Shown here: positions 6,731 through 7,680 of the stretch, piece by piece
Layout of the letters: every line of letters starts with the position of its first letter
Position numbering within the stretch: the first letter of the stretch is position 1
From: an uncultured Vogesella sp.
GTDB taxonomy: Bacteria > Pseudomonadota > Gammaproteobacteria > Burkholderiales > Chromobacteriaceae
Direction of reading: 5' to 3'
NCBI GenBank assembly: GCA_946479405.1
Contig: CAMLGD010000160.1
Location: 1-7,680, forward strand
Length of the DNA stretch: 7,680 nucleotides
Notes under the pieces: generated by a model
What the model saw: the letters and a program-made list of their open reading frames with translations, nothing else
Told to the model about the DNA's origin: nothing
The model's database searches: none
Translations under genes and position numbers: made by a program

Positions 6731-6760
6731 GTTACAGTCGCACAGATTTGTTATTGTCAC
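6731..6760 (-). promoter_or_regulatory. Putative promoter of the exporter-racemase operon
   Basis: On the minus strand, -35 GTGACA (6755-6760, five of six), an 18-bp spacer and -10 TGTAAC (6731-6736, four of six), giving a leader of roughly 50 nt. Both boxes are themselves half-sites of the operator array, so a bound regulator would directly affect polymerase. For the divergent regulator gene the best plus-strand candidate is TTGTCA (6754-6759) with a poor -10 (GAGCAT); I do not list it separately. Confidence 0.4.
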
Positions 6761-6817
6761 GGTGACAGTCTGGCTGAGCATGCAACTGTCACCATCGTTT
6801 TTAGCCCCCGCTGTCAC
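6731..6817. promoter_or_regulatory. Probable MocR operator array of TGTCAC half-sites
   Basis: Four exact half-sites lie in the 151-bp divergent gap: the perfect 13-bp inverted repeat TGTCAC-G-GTGACA (6755-6767), then direct copies at 6787-6792 and 6812-6817. A degenerate inverted one, GTTACAG, is at 6731-6737. The three exact plus-oriented copies share the extended form YTGTCAC. Repeated half-sites between a MocR-type gene and its divergent target are typical of this regulator class. The last copy is only 9 nt before the regulator's ATG, so autorepression is likely. Confidence 0.55.
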
Positions 6818-6826
6818 GAGACGCCG

Positions 6827-7680
6827 ATGAATACTGCCACGCTGTACCAGCAACTTGCCGACGACCTGTCCTCCGCCATCAATCTGGGCACCCTGCCGCC
6901 CGGCTCGCGTCTGCCGTCGGTGCGCAAGACCGCCAGCAGCCGCCAGCTGTCGCTCAATACCGTGGTGGCCGCCTACCGCGTGCTGGAAGACCGTGGTCTG
7001 ATCGAGGCGCGGCCGCAGAGCGGCTACTACGTGCGTTCGCGGCTGCCATCGCCGGCGCGCGGCGCCAGTCATCGCCCCGGTCCGGCGCGCGGCACCGACG
7101 GCGCGGTGCTGGACCTGATCGGCGCGGCGCTGAAGGCGCAGCAGACACCGGGCTACATCGACATGGCGCTGGCCTGCCCGCGCGGAGGCGACTTCTACCC
7201 GTCGGCCAAGCTGGCGCGGCTGATGGGCCAGGTGCTGCGCAAGCAGCCGGGACTGGTGGGCAACTACGCGCTGCCGCCGGGTTCGGAACGGCTGCGCACC
7301 CAGATCGCCCGCCGCGGGCTGGAGCTGGGCATGGCGCTACAGGCCGACAACATCATCCTCACCCACGGTGCCATGGAAGCGCTGCAGCTGGCGCTGCGCG
7401 CCATCACCCGTCCCGGCGACACCGTGGGCATCGAATCGCCCACCTACTTCAACCTGCTGCCGCTGTTCAACAGCCTGGGGCTGAAGGCGGTGGAGATTCC
7501 CACCGACCCGCAGCACGGCCTGGCACTGGACGCGCTGGAACTGCTGCTGCAGGAGCAGCGCCTCAACGCCATCATCGCCATGCCCAATGTGCACAACCCG
7601 CTGGGCTGCAGCATGAGCACCGACAACAAGAAAAGGTTGGCCGCACTGGTGAACCGCCACCGCGTGCCGCTGATCGAGGA
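6827..7680 (+). CDS. MocR-type regulator: GntR helix-turn-helix fused to aminotransferase-fold domain (C-terminus beyond right edge)
   Basis: PLP-dependent transcription factor; 284 residues are visible of a family length of roughly 450-500. The N-terminal GntR winged helix (1-69) shows PPGSRLPSVRKTA (24-36), SLNTVVAAYRVLEDRGLIEARPQSGYYV (42-69). A linker to about 110 leads into a type-I aminotransferase fold: DFYPSAKL, NYALPPGSERLR, HGAMEALQLAL (phosphate-binding region), SPTYFNLLPLF (aromatic residue stacking on PLP) and MPNVHNPLG with N257. The lysine that holds PLP would lie beyond the edge, so cofactor binding cannot be confirmed. The domain normally senses an amino acid or amine rather than catalysing. 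It is divergent from the exporter-racemase operon and presumably controls it through the TGTCAC array. Start: the ATG at 6827, which begins at the normal GntR N-terminus; the ribosome site is weak. Confidence 0.9.
   Translation, partial: MNTATLYQQLADDLSSAINLGTLPPGSRLPSVRKTASSRQLSLNTVVAAYRVLEDRGLIEARPQSGYYVRSRLPSPARGASHRPGPARGTDGAVLDLIGAALKAQQTPGYIDMALACPRGGDFYPSAKLARLMGQVLRKQPGLVGNYALPPGSERLRTQIARRGLELGMALQADNIILTHGAMEALQLALRAITRPGDTVGIESPTYFNLLPLFNSLGLKAVEIPTDPQHGLALDALELLLQEQRLNAIIAMPNVHNPLGCSMSTDNKKRLAALVNRHRVPLIE
7632..7645 (+). repeat. Dispersed 14-bp word, copy D
   Basis: Exact AAAGGTTGGCCGCA in the MocR-type gene, read in frame as Lys-Arg-Leu-Ala-Ala with AGG and TTG codons, the same phase and codons as copy C in the unrelated racemase gene. 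Confidence 0.75.

Overview
The window is a GC-rich bacterial chromosome segment with tightly packed genes, strong AAGGAG ribosome sites and E. coli-like sigma-70 promoter spacing. Protein families and codon use suggest a betaproteobacterium, possibly of the Neisseriales/Chromobacteriaceae type. That placement is an inference from style, not a database match. There are eight protein genes, two of them cut by the window edges, and no RNA genes, insertion sequences or CRISPR arrays.

Left third (1-3211): a minus-strand operon encodes a classical short-chain dehydrogenase (SDR) and, 9 bp downstream, a flavoprotein resembling 3-ketosteroid delta1-dehydrogenases that runs off the left edge. Divergently, on the plus strand, lies an AraC-family regulator with a PobR-like layout. 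The 236-bp gap holds two GACAAT direct repeats exactly 21 bp apart. They coincide with the regulator's own promoter and lie next to the probable operon promoter, which suggests activation of the operon with autorepression. The likely chemistry is alcohol to ketone (SDR), then ketone to enone (flavoprotein), on an unknown cyclic substrate.

Middle (3212-4525): a stand-alone flavoprotein of the HI0933/TIGR03862 type, of unknown role, with its own promoter. It converges on the next gene with only 6 bp between the stop codons.

Right part (4526-7680): four genes with an amino-acid theme. A MocR-type (GntR-aminotransferase) regulator, cut at the right edge, is divergent from a LysE/RhtB exporter. 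The exporter is translationally coupled by a TGATG overlap to an aspartate/glutamate-type racemase. Downstream of the racemase is a secreted family-3 solute-binding protein with its own good promoter. The exporter-regulator gap carries an array of TGTCAC half-sites that is probably the MocR operator.

Across the window, one 14-bp word (AAAGGTTGGCCGCA) occurs four times exactly, twice on each strand, about once per 1.9 kb. Chance expectation is far below one. It looks like a genome-wide over-represented word, perhaps a DNA-uptake-type signal, and is the most novel thing here.
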